NCBI GenBank assembly: GCA_012274445.1
Contig: JAAROD010000014.1
Coordinates: 55,001 to 119,000 of the forward strand
Direction of reading: 5' to 3'
Length of the DNA stretch: 64,000 nucleotides
Source: Sclerotiophoma versabilis
Taxonomy: Eukaryota; Ascomycota; Dothideomycetes; Pleosporales; Didymellaceae
Shown: in pieces, positions 11,401 to 23,054 of the stretch
Layout: every line of letters begins with the position of its first letter
How positions within the stretch are numbered: position 1 is the stretch's first letter
Notes under the pieces: model-generated
Databases searched by the model: none
The model's input: the letters and a program-made list of their open reading frames with translations, nothing else
What the model was told of the DNA's origin: nothing
Made by a program: the position numbers and the translations under genes

Positions 11401-14400
11401 ATTTCCTGCAGAGTATATACTCCTAGTAGTACTACTTAATATTACCTTTTATACCTTTCTACTTATATTAGTACTAGAGCTTCTTAAGTATTCTTCTTAT
11501 ACTAAAGTAGCCTACTAGTAGGTTATTATAGTACTCTTAGAGTACTACTGCCTTCTTCTTAGGTATTAAGGGGTGTTTTATCTCTAACTAGGCTAGACTA
11601 TCTCTCTATAGGTTACTTTAACTCTCTTTAGAGTTAAAGAGTAATAGCTGTACCTTTATATATACTTTCTTACTATTTTCTTCTTAAATTACCTATTATT
11701 TCTTAGAGAGTTATAAGTTAGCCTTCTAGAACTTCTAGAGGGCCTTACTTATTTTAGTTAGTAGCTTCTTAATACTAGCTAACCTTATAAGTATAGCTAC
11801 TATCTAGATACTTAAGTCTTTTTTTTCTAATAAAAAGTCTTTAAAGAGTTATATAAAAGCCTTATTATACTTCTATAAGAGCTTATATACCTTAGCTATA
11901 TAGTCTAGCTACTAGAATAGCCTATCTACTAGGTTTATAGTTCTTAGTCTATAGGTTAGAATAAAGTTATATTAGCTTAATACTAAATATAACCTTACCT
12001 ACTAGTAGTTTAATACCTTAGTCTCTATAAACTACTTTAGGTTTATATAGTTTATTAGAATTTTAAAATAGATTTCTTAGAAGTAATAGCGCTAATACTT
12101 TAAGCTTTTTACTATTACTAGTAGTTTCTAGTTATATACTTTATAATTATACTCTGCTTAGATAAGCTTATATAAGTAGAAGTTAACTAGCCTCTATTAG
12201 GCCTTCTTATCTAGTTCTAGGCTATACTAGCTTAGTATACCTATAATTACTCTACTAAAGGTATTTACTTTAACTCTTATTAGCTTACCTCTTTTAAAAT
12301 AGGTAAGTATTAGTACTTTTAGAAAGGCGTTCTTTAGAATCCTAAAGGCTTTCTTTACCTTTTCTAGTAGCTCTATATATTAGCTCTTCTCTCTCTTTAT
12401 AACTAAGCTACCTCTAGCCTAGCCTAGCTCTTTCTTTATTAAAGTTATTAAAAGAGAATAATTTAGCTAAAACTATAGATAAACTATTTATAATAGTTTA
12501 TAAAGCTAATAAATATATAAATATTACGTATAGTTATAGGTAGTAGCTAATCTTAGATTGTTTTAACCTATTCTAGGTTAATACTAACTCTATTAGGTAA
12601 TACTATATACTCTAGGTATTTAGTATATTATATATACTATTTATACTTTAAAAGCTTTATATATAGCTTTACCTAGTATAGTCTCTCTAGAACTTCTCTA
12701 ATATAGAGAATATATTTCTCTTTAGTATTAGAGAAGATTAGAATATTATCTAGGTATATAATATAGGTAATATTAACTAACTCTGCTAGGGCTTTATTTA
12801 TATAAGCCTAGAATTAAGTAGGTATATTAGTAAGCCTAAACAGTATTACTATATACTTAAAATAGCTGTACCTAGTCCTAAATATAGTTTTCTACTTATT
12901 CTCTTTCTTAATTCTAATTCTATAGTAGGTGTCTCTAATATCTAGCTTAGTATAGACCTTTACTTAGAATAAACGCTTTAGAGATTTAGTTATTAGAAGT
13001 AAAGAGTAGTAGTTCTTTACTATAACTATATTAAGGCCTTAGTAGTCTACGTATAGCCTAAGGCTGCTATTCTTCTTCTTTATAAAGAGTATAGAGGTAC
13101 CTACTAGAGACTTTAAGTAGTAAATCTATCTTCTAGCTATATAATTAGTAAGGTATTTCTATAAGACTACTAATTCTACCTTAGATAACCTATATAGAGG
13201 TTAGAAGGGTAGTATGCTATTCTCTACTAGAGTAATTACTAGATTGTTTAAGCTGTGCTTAGGCAGCTTTCTAGAGTTGTCTTCTAATACTATATTAGTA
13301 TAATTAGAGTACTTTAGAGAAAGGTTAGCTATTTTACTTCTTTCTAGCCTACTCTAGCCTATAAAGTTAATAAGGTATATATATATATCTACTCTAGAGT
13401 CTTATATAGTGCGTTTAAACTCTTTAGTATTTTCTATAGCTATTTTCTAGAACTTAGCTATATTTTTAGCTTTAGTTTTTTTAAATAACATACACCTACT
13501 AGCGTAGTTAATTCTAGGCTAATATATATTAATCTAGAGTAGACTAAGGTATATCTTATACTTCTTAAGGTTAGTAATAATAAATAGTAAATTATAGATT
13601 TCTTTTTTACCTTATAAATTAATAATAGTTATTCTTATAGTTATAGTACTATAAACTAGTATACTACTACTATTTACCTTTTTAGCTAATAGCTAAGGTA
13701 ATAGGTTAACTTAAAGGTCTTACTTCTTTACTACTATTATAGATAGTAGGTTTAATTAAGAACCTCTATTTATTAGTACCTCTATTAGGCCTAATAACTC
13801 TATAACAGTCTATACTATAAGTAGGTATATAGGTTATAAGTATAATATAGTATAGAGAGTTCTAAGATTCTTACTCTTCTTAAGGTAGAAGGTATAGGTA
13901 AGAAGGTATAGATCTACTTCTTCTACCTCTTACCTTTTTCTAAGTCTAACTCTTCTTTAGGTTTTTTAGACTTATTAAAGTTTAGGTAGTTAAGTTAGAT
14001 GTGTCTAGCTTTCTTATACCTATTATAGGTTACTAGAGAGAAGCTTAGCTTATTATAAGACTACCTAGGCTGTTTTTAGCTATTATAGGTTAGACTTCTC
14101 TTACTTACGCACTTTAGAGCCTCTTTTAGTCCCTCTTTGCCCTTTAAGCTCTTTGTATATTTCTCTTAATTTTTTATAGGCCTTTCTTTCTATAGGTTCT
14201 TAAAGTAGCTTCTTTAGTAGTAAATAATATTTATAACCTCTTCTACCTATATAAGTATTCTATAATATTTCTTAGAGTATATAAAAAGTTACTTCTAAAT
14301 ATCTATAGGTAATATATAGATATACTCTATTACTTAGAGGTTAGATCTATGTATATTACTTAACTCTTTCTAGTAAGGCCTTATATAATCTAATAAATCT

Positions 14401-15211
14401 ATTAGGTTTAATAAGAAAGTATATAGGCCTAAGTTAGAGCCTTATATACTTATTACTTTCTTTCTAAGATAGTACCTAGAGAGCTTAGTATTATAGCTTT
14501 TATAGCCTTTTAGGTTAGTTTCTATAATAGAGATATATAGAGTTAGTTAGTATAATAGGTATTCTAAAGGCTTTTTATAGTCTCTAAGAGGTACTATATA
14601 CTAAAATCTACCTTCTATAACTTCTATAGAAAGTTAGCAGGTAGCCTATTAAAGAAATACTTATAATTATATTTCTAGAAGTTATATTCTACTTAGTTAC
14701 GTTTTATAAACTTATATAGTAGTTTAGAGTATAGTAAGCCTACTATTAAGGCTGCTAGAGCTGTTGCAGTTACTTAGGAGATAGTATAGGTAGATTATAG
14801 CATATTATAGTCTCTAGTAAGGTATCTAGCCTAGGCTTCTTAAAGCGTAGCTACTTTCTACTATTTAGTAGCTCTTTTATACTAGGCTTCTAACTCTTAT
14901 AGTTCTTAGTCTATTTTATTCTCTACTAGGGCACTCTAGGCCTTTATAGAGCGTTATAACTTATTTAACTAAGTCTTAGCTTATAAAAGTAGATTTTAAG
15001 TTTTATTTACTATATTACTAGAGTTTAAATATTAAGTATTATCTAGCGTAGTAGCTAAGGCCTCTATTATTCTTAAGATAGAGAATTTCTTTGCAGACAT
15101 AGGGGGTAGAGCTCTCTATAGTAGTAGAGTTAACTCTTCTACTAAGAGACTAGATCTAATACTTATTATATAGTTCTGTGTCTTACTTTTATAGAGTAAG
15201 AGTAAATAGAA

Positions 15212-15417
15212 TATTAGGCTCTAAGGCTAAGGGTACTAAAGGAGAAGATTATAATATAGAATAGAATAATATAGACAGCTATAGAGTTAATAAGTAGACT
15301 ATAAACTATTTACTAGAGACTAGTAAATAGGTAGAGAGAGACTATATATATAGGGAGGTTACCCTACCTAGAGAACCTTCTAGTCCCTCTAGGCTAAAGA
15401 GCCTAAGAGACCTAATA
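15212..15417 (-). repeat. LTR of nested Gypsy element (5' LTR in element sense)
   Basis: 206-bp partner of the repeat at 8199-8404. It is followed by CTTAC at 15418-15422, the second copy of the target duplication. Confidence 0.93.
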
Positions 15418-15422
15418 CTTAC

Positions 15423-17010
15423 TATCTATATAGATTATAAGAACTTAGTATATTTTACTACTACTAAGGTTCTAAACTAATAGTAAGTATACTAGTTAAA
15501 AATACTTAGTTAGTATAAGTTTAAGATTCTATATATACTAGAAAAGAAAAATAGTAGAGTAGATATACTTAGCTAATACTATAACCTTATAAGTAAAAGA
15601 ATAATTAATAAATTTACTATTCTTAGAGTTAATACGAATAGGTTATTAGAACTATTACAGCAGCTTAATCTAGTAATATAAGTTTAGTAGAAATAATATA
15701 TTCTAGAGTAAGTACTAAAGAAACTTTAAAAAGAAGTTATTTTTAAGATATTATAATAATATACTATATAGATACTCTAGTATTACTTATACTATAGAAC
15801 TTATTAGGTAATACTATAAGTTTTTTAATATAAAGAATAAAGTTACTAAGTTTATTAAAAACTATATATAGTACTAATAGAATAAGTATAGTATATATAC
15901 TAAGTATAGAGAAGTATAAGTAATAGAGCTACCTATAGTACTATAGATAAGTATTATAATAGATTTTATTATATAGCTACTACTCTCTAAGAATACTATT
16001 ATAGAATATACCTATAACTTAATCTTTATTATAGTAAACTAGTTTACTAAGTATACTAAGATAATACTATTTAAATATAGCTATACTATATAATAGCTAG
16101 CTATAGTATTTATAGACTAGATTATTTACTACTATAGAATACCTAAGTTAATTATTAGTAATAGAGATAAGCTCTTTATATTAAACTATTAGACTATAAT
16201 ACTTACTATATTAGGTACTAAGAAAAAGCTATTTATAGCCTATTATCTATAAATAGATTAATAAATAAAAAGAATAAATTAGACTATAGAAATATACCTC
16301 TAAATCTATAGTAACTAGAAATAAGATAACTAGGTTTTACTATTATCTATAGTATAAATTATATATAATAATAAGTTATTAAAAGTAATAGGTATAATAC
16401 TAGTCTTTATAAACTATAAGAGATACCTAAATCTCTTTACTTAATTTTTTAACTACTCTATCTAAATAGAGTTAGTAATAGCTTTAGTAGTTAGGCTAAA
16501 GAAAATATACTAGAAATTACTTAAAAATGTTATATAAGTATAGGAATAAGCTATTTTATATATTAACTAGAAATAAAAAATAGTACCTTAGCTAAAGAAA
16601 AGAAATAAAGTCTATCTTCTTACAAAAAATCTTAGAATATAAAAAGTAATAAAAAAACTAAATAAGGTTAAAGTTAGACTATTTTTTATTTTTAAATAAA
16701 TTAGCCTAGTTAACTATTAACTAGAGCTACCTAAGAATATAAAGATCTATCTAGTATTCTATATTTTATTATTAGAACCTACTAACCTAGAAATATTAAT
16801 CTAGAAAGACTTCTACTACTAGGCTAATAGAAATAATAAGTAGAAAGTTAAAAAAATAATAATATATTAGAGAACTAAGAAGAGTATTTAATATCTAGTT
16901 AAGTAGTTAGAATACTCTAATTTAGAAAATATATAAAAGCTACCTATATACTTTATAAACTACTAGCTACTATTAAAAAAATATAGAAAGACTAATTAGG
17001 TAATACTATA
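15423..17010 (+). pseudogene. Outer Gypsy RNase H C-part, integrase and chromodomain
   Basis: The frame continues the interrupted RNase H, then an integrase core. IIIDFI at about 15953 keeps the first catalytic Asp, a segment equivalent to VDRFTKYTK follows, and IISNRDKLF carries the second. RIN*TIEIYL follows, and at about 16840-17000 a chromodomain-like segment reads YLVK*LEYSNLEN. A C-terminal chromodomain is the hallmark of chromoviruses and is thought to steer integration into heterochromatin. Many in-frame stops are present. Confidence 0.85.
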
Positions 17011-17039
17011 TTAGTCTTCTAGAAATTAAGAAGCTAGTC

Positions 17040-17462
17040 TTTAAAAGCACTCTAGGTGCTAGGTAATAAGACTAAATTAACGCTACTAGAAGAACTATTA
17101 AGTAATATAGTACCTTCCTCTAACTTCTACTCTATAATACTCTACTTCTCTACTAAAATTACTTCTTCTACCTAATAATTAAGCAGATCTATCTATTAAT
17201 ATAACTACTCTTTACGCACGTATGCAACCTATAACTCTTCTAACACCTTCTTAGAGGCCTTAAGCACTTTATTCTATACTTTCTAACTTTTCTTTAATTT
17301 TATTTATAACTTCTCTTTCTCTATTATAAGCTACTAAAACTTAGACTGCATTATATAAACATTATAATACTAGCTATACTTTAGGTACTTACTATACTTT
17401 CTAGAGTAAATATAAACCTTATATATGTATTTATACTTCTTATAGGTTAAATACTTCTTAAC
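17040..17462 (-). other. Unassigned minus-strand coding remnant with coiled-coil-like repeats
   Basis: The minus strand has an almost continuous frame rich in Lys, Glu, Leu and Gln (for example KASKKVLEEL), like the coiled-coil C-terminus of a pogo-type transposase. It abuts the left end of the Fot1-like element but lies outside its inverted repeat, so it may be the tail of another DNA transposon that was hit by that element. I cannot identify the family. Confidence 0.35.
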
Positions 17463-17464
17463 TA

Positions 17465-17507
17465 ACGTAATCTACTATTAAGTTAGCTACTCTATTAAGT
17501 TAGCTAC
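17465..17507. repeat. Left terminal inverted repeat of Fot1-like element
   Basis: 43-bp repeat matching the reverse complement of 19266-19308. It contains an internal duplication of about 15 bp (ctattaagttagcta twice). Confidence 0.88.
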
Positions 17508-19265
17508 CTAATGCACCCCCCTATTACTCTACCCCTAATATCTTAACACTACTGCAACTAATTTTAATAAAAAGTAGATAGAATTAATTGCCTAATACAG
17601 CTGCACCTTTTATGCAGGTTCTTTTATTATGCCCTAGCTTGCTGCATGTACTGTAGTAGGGAATACTCTAGCTGCTACTACTAGCTGCACGCCTCTCCTT
17701 ACGCCTTACCTCCCCTGCTAGCACTACTGCGTCTCTCTAAGCTACTATATCTTCTGCTTCCTTCTGCATAAGGGTCCCCCCTTTCTATATACACTTCCTT
17801 TTTTAGCTTCTACGCTTAGCTGCAGCAGCGTTAGTAGCTTAAAGCTTAATAATCTTACTAGCTAAAATAGTTCTAGTGTGCACTAGCATTTCTGCACCTT
17901 TCTACATCTGCTACACTATAGTTACAAGCGCTGTTAGAGAGGACCTAGCGTAGGTTTAAATACAGTTCTTAATTAGCATAGATTAGGCCTATAATTTAAC
18001 AGCGTTGCTGGGGGTCCTAGGGTCCTAGGGGGAAGTAGGCAGCGGTAGTAACAGCGTTTAAGGCTTAATCTCTAGCTTTAATAGCACCGCTCCTAAGTCC
18101 AGGGGCACTAAACCAGTAGCTCTAAATCCAGCTTTAATGTTATCTAACAAGAAAACACCTTAGTATACTACTAGAAACGCTGCCAGGAATGCTAGCTTGT
18201 TAATATAGTTAATATAGCTGTTTGCTAAGGCTCCTACTTTCTTCTTATACACACGCTTTAGAGGAGAGAAGCACCTAACGTCTAGAGGTTGTAGGATATA
18301 GAAGGCGTACGCAGGTATATAGAGGGTAATAATATTATTCTTCTTATAGATATTCTAGAATCTAATTAAGTTATAGAACTTATAGCTATTAAAGATAAGT
18401 AGCTAGTAACTACTAACTGTATGCTAAGTAGTATGCTTAATAAAGTACTAAAGCTAGGCAATCTCTACTTTATTAGTAGTCTAGCTATTATTAGATACAG
18501 TAATCCTCTAGTTCTTAGGATTATTGTAATACTAGGCTTAGTTGTAGTTCTTTCCTTTAAAGATAAAGAAAGGTAGGATAAGCCAGCTACCTACACTAAC
18601 AGCAGCAATTAGAGTAACCTACTTACAATTACTAGGTTAGCGTCTAATAGAGTTAAAACAAATCTCTGCTACAGTAACTACCTTAATAGACCCCCCTACG
18701 CCTATCTAGAACCTAGTCTTATTAAAGTTATAGGTATCTTTATTAAGAATACTATACTTAGCTTTTACACTAGCTACTAGCTTAAACTATAGCTTAATAA
18801 TTACAGGGTTGCTGCATAGAACCCTATAGTAGTCTCTAGGTTATAATAGCTAAGATTTAATTTATAGTTAATATAAGATAAAGCATTCTACCTAGTTAAT
18901 ACTAACATATATACTAGCGCGTACAGCTAATAATTAATTAGCTATACTACGTACTTTAGTATAAGAGAGGGTAAATCTATATAGAGATAGGTCCCTTATA
19001 TATATAATAAGACTATTCTCTTTACTCTTAGTAAGATTTAATTAGTTAGGGTAGGTATTGCGTTAGAAATATATTCTAACGCATTAGTTTGTTAGGGTAC
19101 TCTAGAACATCCTGTATACTAAAGCAACATGCCTAAGGCTTAGTAATACATTAGATTTAAGTAATTAGATAGTAAGAATTACTCTCTCTTTATAGAAAAG
19201 TAATCCTATATCTAGTTATAGTTGCATTATAGGTAGTTAAAAAGTTTAATAAGTCTTAGTATTAA

Positions 19266-19308
19266 GTAGCTAACTTAATAGAGTAGCTAACTTAATAGTA
19301 GATTATAT
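19266..19308. repeat. Right terminal inverted repeat of Fot1-like element
   Basis: Inverted partner of 17465-17507, followed by TA. Confidence 0.88.
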
Positions 19309-19716
19309 TATAGTCTTACTAAAAGACTTTATAAATTTATATAAATAGTAATAATAGGCTATACTTAACTTAGAAGAATATTTAAGTATTATTATAGACT
19401 TACTTAATAAATAAGGTAGAGCCTATATTATATAAATAAGCTTAAGAAACTAAGCTAAGATAGAAGAGAGATAGTGTTATAATTCTAAGAAATATAGTAT
19501 TAAATATTAAGAATTACTACTCTAGGTATAGTATAGTTAACCTATACAGGAGAAGATATTATAAGTAAGTAACTACTAGTATTAGTAGTTAGCACTTAGC
19601 TACTACTAGAGGCAATTACGTAATATAATTAGTCTTAGTATAATTAGTATAATTAGTGCTTAGTATAATTAGTAATTAGTATAATTAGTGCAACCTATAC
19701 TACTAAGTATATTATA

Positions 19717-19977
19717 TTCTTCTTTTTATATAGTTAGTAGGAATATAACTCTTATAGTTTATATTTAACTTAGTTAATTAAGTTTATTTTTAGAACCTTA
19801 ACCTCTTAACTCTTAAGCTAGATAGTCTACTCTATACTACTTATTATTACCCTCTATTATTATAGTGTTTTACTAGGCAATAACCTAGCCCTTATAGACT
19901 ATTCTATACTAGCACTTATCTCTAAGAACTAATATAAATAGTACTTATAAGCTCTGCTTAAAAGTATAACTTTAATA
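19717..19977 (+). repeat. Right LTR-like copy of outer Gypsy element, internally deleted
   Basis: It matches the second half of 3876-4356 closely, including a shared gtaggaatataactcttata, but lacks the palindrome-rich part in between. It sits downstream of the chromodomain, where the 3' LTR is expected. Confidence 0.65.
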
Positions 19978-20403
19978 GTTAGTAACTAAGTATTTCTTAA
20001 GGTATACTATAGGTTATTATAGTATATTACTAGAAGAGTATTATATCTTATTAAATAGCCTATAGAGTAAGCTATATATCTATCTTATTTAAGAGCTCTT
20101 TTATATTAGTATATTAAGAATATGCAGGTAGAGTAAAGTTAAGTATAGTTTTAGTAAAAGTAAGGTACTTACATAGGTAAGCTATTTACTTATAGAGTAT
20201 ACTAGTACTTAACAGAGTAGAGCTATTACTAACTATATAAACTAGATATCTTTCTGTTCTTTATATATAGTAAATTATCTTTTTTCTAGTATTATTTACT
20301 ATATTTAAAGCACTATTATATTATTTAAGAATAGTCTATTTTATATAATTTGTCTTTAAGCTAACAAGTTTAAAAGAATTAATAAGTTCTTCTAGTAGAC
20401 TAC

Positions 20404-21170
20404 CTATAATATAATAGCATTACTAGAGATAGTTGATTTACTTAAGAGACTAGGAATACTAGGAAGACTAGACGCAGTATATGCTGTTATGCCTAGAGGT
20501 GGGGTGCCACTAGTTAAGAGAGAGCAACTTGCAATAGTAGAAGCAGTAATACCCAATTTTGTGGAGACGACAAGATTGCCCCTCAAAGGTACTGTTTCGA
20601 ACGTGAGACCGCTTCCGACCCGATGCTTGAGCTCCGGGACGACCATGCGCTGCTATGGACCGTTGTGCTGCCCCCTACTGCTGCACCTGTGACAGCATCA
20701 CCGCCGGCAGGTGCACTCGAGCTTGAAGTTAATGCTGCGACAGCACTGGGACTACTAGGAGACGCCAAAACTGAGCCAGCGTCGCCGGCTGGGGACGTAG
20801 GCAAGCTCAGAGTCACGGTCGTGACAGTATTTGTATCGTCGGACGCCGCAATGGCCGTTCCAATATCGCCACTGGAATGCGTAGCCAAGCCAGTGTTCAT
20901 TGCCGCTGAAATGCTGGGAGTGCCCGCGGATGCTAATGCCGATGCAAAGTTTCCCACAGACCTTGCTATATTGCTAACAGAAAGCTCAATGGCACTCGTG
21001 AAAATGCCAGAGAGAATCGCAGATGAAGAAGCGAGTGACGGGATGTTCAGCGTGGCAGTACTCGAGGGGATCCCGGATGGAGCCTCAGGAGAGAAATTGG
21101 GTGCCGTGATACTCAGTGGGCCAATGCTTGCGGAGCTGCCAGACGGACCCACAGGCTAAGAGATATATAA
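20404..21170 (-). pseudogene. Detached Ser/Thr-rich tail region downstream of the chitin deacetylase
   Basis: The deacetylase frame meets TAG at 21171-21173, and a second in-frame TAG lies 18 bases further into the tail. The same frame then stays open to about 20583 with a Ser/Thr/Ala/Pro-rich composition like the upstream tail (for example TSSSSAPAGGDAV). Another frame then continues a similar composition to 20404, at the edge of the RIP block. Either the protein once had a longer mucin-like C-terminus that acquired stops by C-to-T change, or this is low-complexity sequence read by chance. Confidence 0.4.
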
Positions 21171-23054
21171 CTAGATGCCGACAGCAGCCATATTTGAAGA
21201 AGTCCCAGACGACAATGCACTGGAACTGCTGATCAACAGACCCGAAACACTGCCTGATGGTGTGGGGATGCTCGAGATAAAGGCAGCTGAGCTCTGGGAA
21301 GAAGCTGCAACCCTCAATGTTGCTGAGTCAGGTGTGTCAGATGCTACAACAGAGGCACTTGACGTTGTCGAGGTAAAAATGTTGGATGTTGTGATTGGAG
21401 CTGAACTTCGGGTGACCGACGAAACCACGCCAGAGCAGACACCGAAGGCCGACTGACAGCCTAGCGACGCCGCGCAGTAGTCGTTGGTAGCACCGCAGTT
21501 CCCGTATTTGCTGCAACATTGGCCAGTCTTGCAAACGTATCCGTTGTTACCACCCTTCCCAACGTCTCCACAGGTGCCATCGGTTGTGATGCTGCCCCGC
21601 CCGGCAGCGGCATCACATTTTCCGAAAGCGCTCTGGCAAACCGATGCTGAACAATAGTCTGTGGTAGTACCGCAGTTCCCGTATTTGCTGCAGCATTGTT
21701 CAATCTTACAGACGTAGCCTTTGTCTTTGCCACTACCTTGATGCCCACATGTGCCGTCAGGGGTGACGCTGCCAGGTCCAAGGGAGGATCCGGCCGCTTT
21801 CGACGCCGTTGTAGTCGCCAAAATGACCCCTGTTGGAGATACAGTTCTAGATGGAAGGATGGTAGCTGTATTACTGAATGACGCCTCATCACGATATGAG
21901 GATGAAGACGGTGCAGGACTACACAGTCCAAAAGCGGGCTGGCATACGTTCGGCGCGCAATAGTCCGGACCGCTCCCGCAGTTTCCGTACTTGCTACAGC
22001 ATCTGCCACCATTTGGAGGGCATGTCCAGCCCATGTTATTGCCCGCGTTGATGTTGCCACATCTTCCGTTGAGGGAATATACCACGGTGGGTCCGGCATC
22101 GGCGCTACCGCTCTATGGACAACTTGAGTTATGGCTTTACAGGGTGCGCCGTGACTCACTTACCACGTTTGAGGGCTTTGGATCGCGTACTGAGCGATAC
22201 AAGCGGGTATCATACAAGCATTCTGCTATAGTTACAGCTTGACCTTGTCAGTCTTCGCCAGCCTCTGATCGGTTTGTGTTGCTCACTCCTGAGTCCTCTG
22301 TTCCGGACTACCTCAATCATGTAGTCAATGAGAACCCCGTGACTCCACGGCTCTTGCTCGTGAGCTTCGACGATTGTGTAACCCATGTCGAGTCCGTCCG
22401 TGAACAGCTTCTTTGCAATTTCGATGCCAGCTTCTGATTGATACTCCCAGTCTTTGGTGTTCAGATCACCAATGACGACATGATACTCGAGATCTTTGAG
22501 TACCTGCAATACATTTGCGTTGACAGACAAAAATGGAGGGCGCATGTAGAAGGGAAAATATCCAAGAATGTTGTTCATCGCTTCCTCTAGCATGACCATC
22601 TCCTTTCTTACACCATCAACGGTCAGAGAAGCGAGATCTTTATGACTCCACCTAAAGATCTAATCAGCTTAATTGTCTGCTTGCATGAGAGAGCTACTTG
22701 CGTGTGTGACCCGATCTGATGTCCCATATTTACCATTCTCTGCAGAGTAGAGTTGTAGTCATAGATGTTGCCTTTGTTAGCCCCATTGATGAACCAGGTG
22801 GCCTTGAAACCGGCCGCTTGCATACTGTTATCACCTCCATCAGCCTTTAAGCAACGGAGCTCTCATAAAAAGGCCACCCACCGGTCGAGAATATCCTCTG
22901 AGTATATCCAGGGGCCGTCGTCAAAACCCGGGGCAATTACTCCGGGCATAGTGCATGCGTATAACTGCAATCCAAAAGGAACAGCAGAGGTGAGTTGAAG
23001 TGTTGCTGCAAGAGTGCCTAAGGCGCGAGCAATCTTGATGTTTCTTGAAGTCAT
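21171..23054 (-). CDS. Secreted chitin deacetylase with three chitin-binding (CBM18) domains
   Basis: A carbohydrate esterase family 4 (NodB-type) enzyme that removes acetyl groups from chitin or related GlcNAc polymers outside the cell. Five exons by hand: 23054-22882, 22824-22702, 22651-22287, 22237-22164 and 22112-21171 (558 aa). A hydrophobic N-terminus (1-24) looks like a signal peptide. Visible motifs are FDDGP (44-48, metal and base aspartates), SHTWSH (97-102, the two metal histidines) and RPPF (136-139). The C-terminal half holds three hevein-type domains (about 260-305, 366-413, 424-471), each with CCSKYGNCG, then a Ser/Thr-rich tail. Intron 2 must use a GC donor (GCAAGT), because only that rebuilds the HTWSH motif. 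The neighbouring GT2 and nucleotide-sugar dehydrogenase suggest a joint role in a surface glycan; a role in hiding chitin from host receptors is also possible. Confidence 0.9.

Larger units (their letters stand above)
8199..15417 (-). mobile_element. Second Ty3/Gypsy element, inverted, nested in the first
   Basis: Two 206-bp direct repeats (8199-8404 and 15212-15417) are LTRs with mirrored ends TATTAGG...CCTAATA, the expected RIP product of TG...CA termini. The element is flanked by a 5-bp target duplication CTTAC (8194-8198 and 15418-15422), and removing it restores the host element's RNase H frame. Internal coding remnants are on the minus strand: gag with a CX2CX4HX4C knuckle turned to Tyr (about 13990-14050), reverse transcriptase (about 12500-13110, reading GTSILFIKKKNSSLRLYVDY) and integrase (about 10500-11400, with IIDFIIKL). 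The two LTRs differ at about 17 sites, nearly all transitions. Confidence 0.93.
17465..19308 (-). mobile_element. Fot1/pogo-like Tc1-mariner transposon, RIP-damaged
   Basis: The 1844-bp element has 43-bp terminal inverted repeats (17465-17507 and 19266-19308) that differ only at two positions, both C:G/T:A transitions. It is flanked by TA dinucleotides (17463-17464 and 19309-19310), the target site of this superfamily. The minus strand encodes a DDE transposase of the Fot1 type: the conserved YNFDETGF box reads YNFNKTRF (about 18706-18735), the second-Asp segment reads LLIFNSYKFYN, then ILQPLDVRCFSPLKRVYKKK follows. Catalytic Asp-to-Asn changes and stops make it inactive, although it is less decayed than the Gypsy elements around it. 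Confidence 0.88.
3876..19977 (+). mobile_element. Outer Ty3/Gypsy chromovirus, RIP-inactivated, interrupted twice
   Basis: Plus-strand remnants appear in Gypsy order: gag (from about 4490), CCHC zinc knuckle (5298-5339), reverse transcriptase (about 7080-8000), RNase H (about 8040-8198 and 15423-15600), integrase (about 15930-16320) and a C-terminal chromodomain (about 16840-17000). The left LTR is at 3876-4356. A right LTR-like copy with an internal deletion is at 19717-19977. Subtracting the inserted Gypsy (7219 bp plus a 5-bp duplication) and the Fot1-like element (1844 bp) leaves about 7 kb, a normal size for the group. All frames contain stops, so it cannot be autonomous. Confidence 0.85.
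2130..20450. repeat. RIP-saturated, AT-rich transposon graveyard
   Basis: Stops occur in all frames, TpA is in great excess, and CpA/TpG are almost absent over long stretches. This is what RIP (CpA to TpA on either strand) leaves behind. Recognisable protein remnants keep their reading frame for hundreds of codons, with Gln and Trp codons turned into stops, Cys and His into Tyr, and Asp into Asn. No intact gene was found. The right border to ordinary composition at about 20.45 kb is sharp. Stretches not assigned to an element below (about 2130-2926, 3411-3875, 19310-19716 and 19978-20450) show only the same decayed composition. Confidence 0.9.

Noticed and set aside
20623..21159. 178-codon plus-strand frame opposite the deacetylase tail
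   Set aside because: It is the antisense shadow of the Ser/Thr/Ala-rich tail; the minus strand carries the family features.
21461..22159. 232-codon minus-strand frame over the chitin-binding domains
   Set aside because: Frame-shifted shadow of the exon that encodes the CCSKYGNCG repeats.
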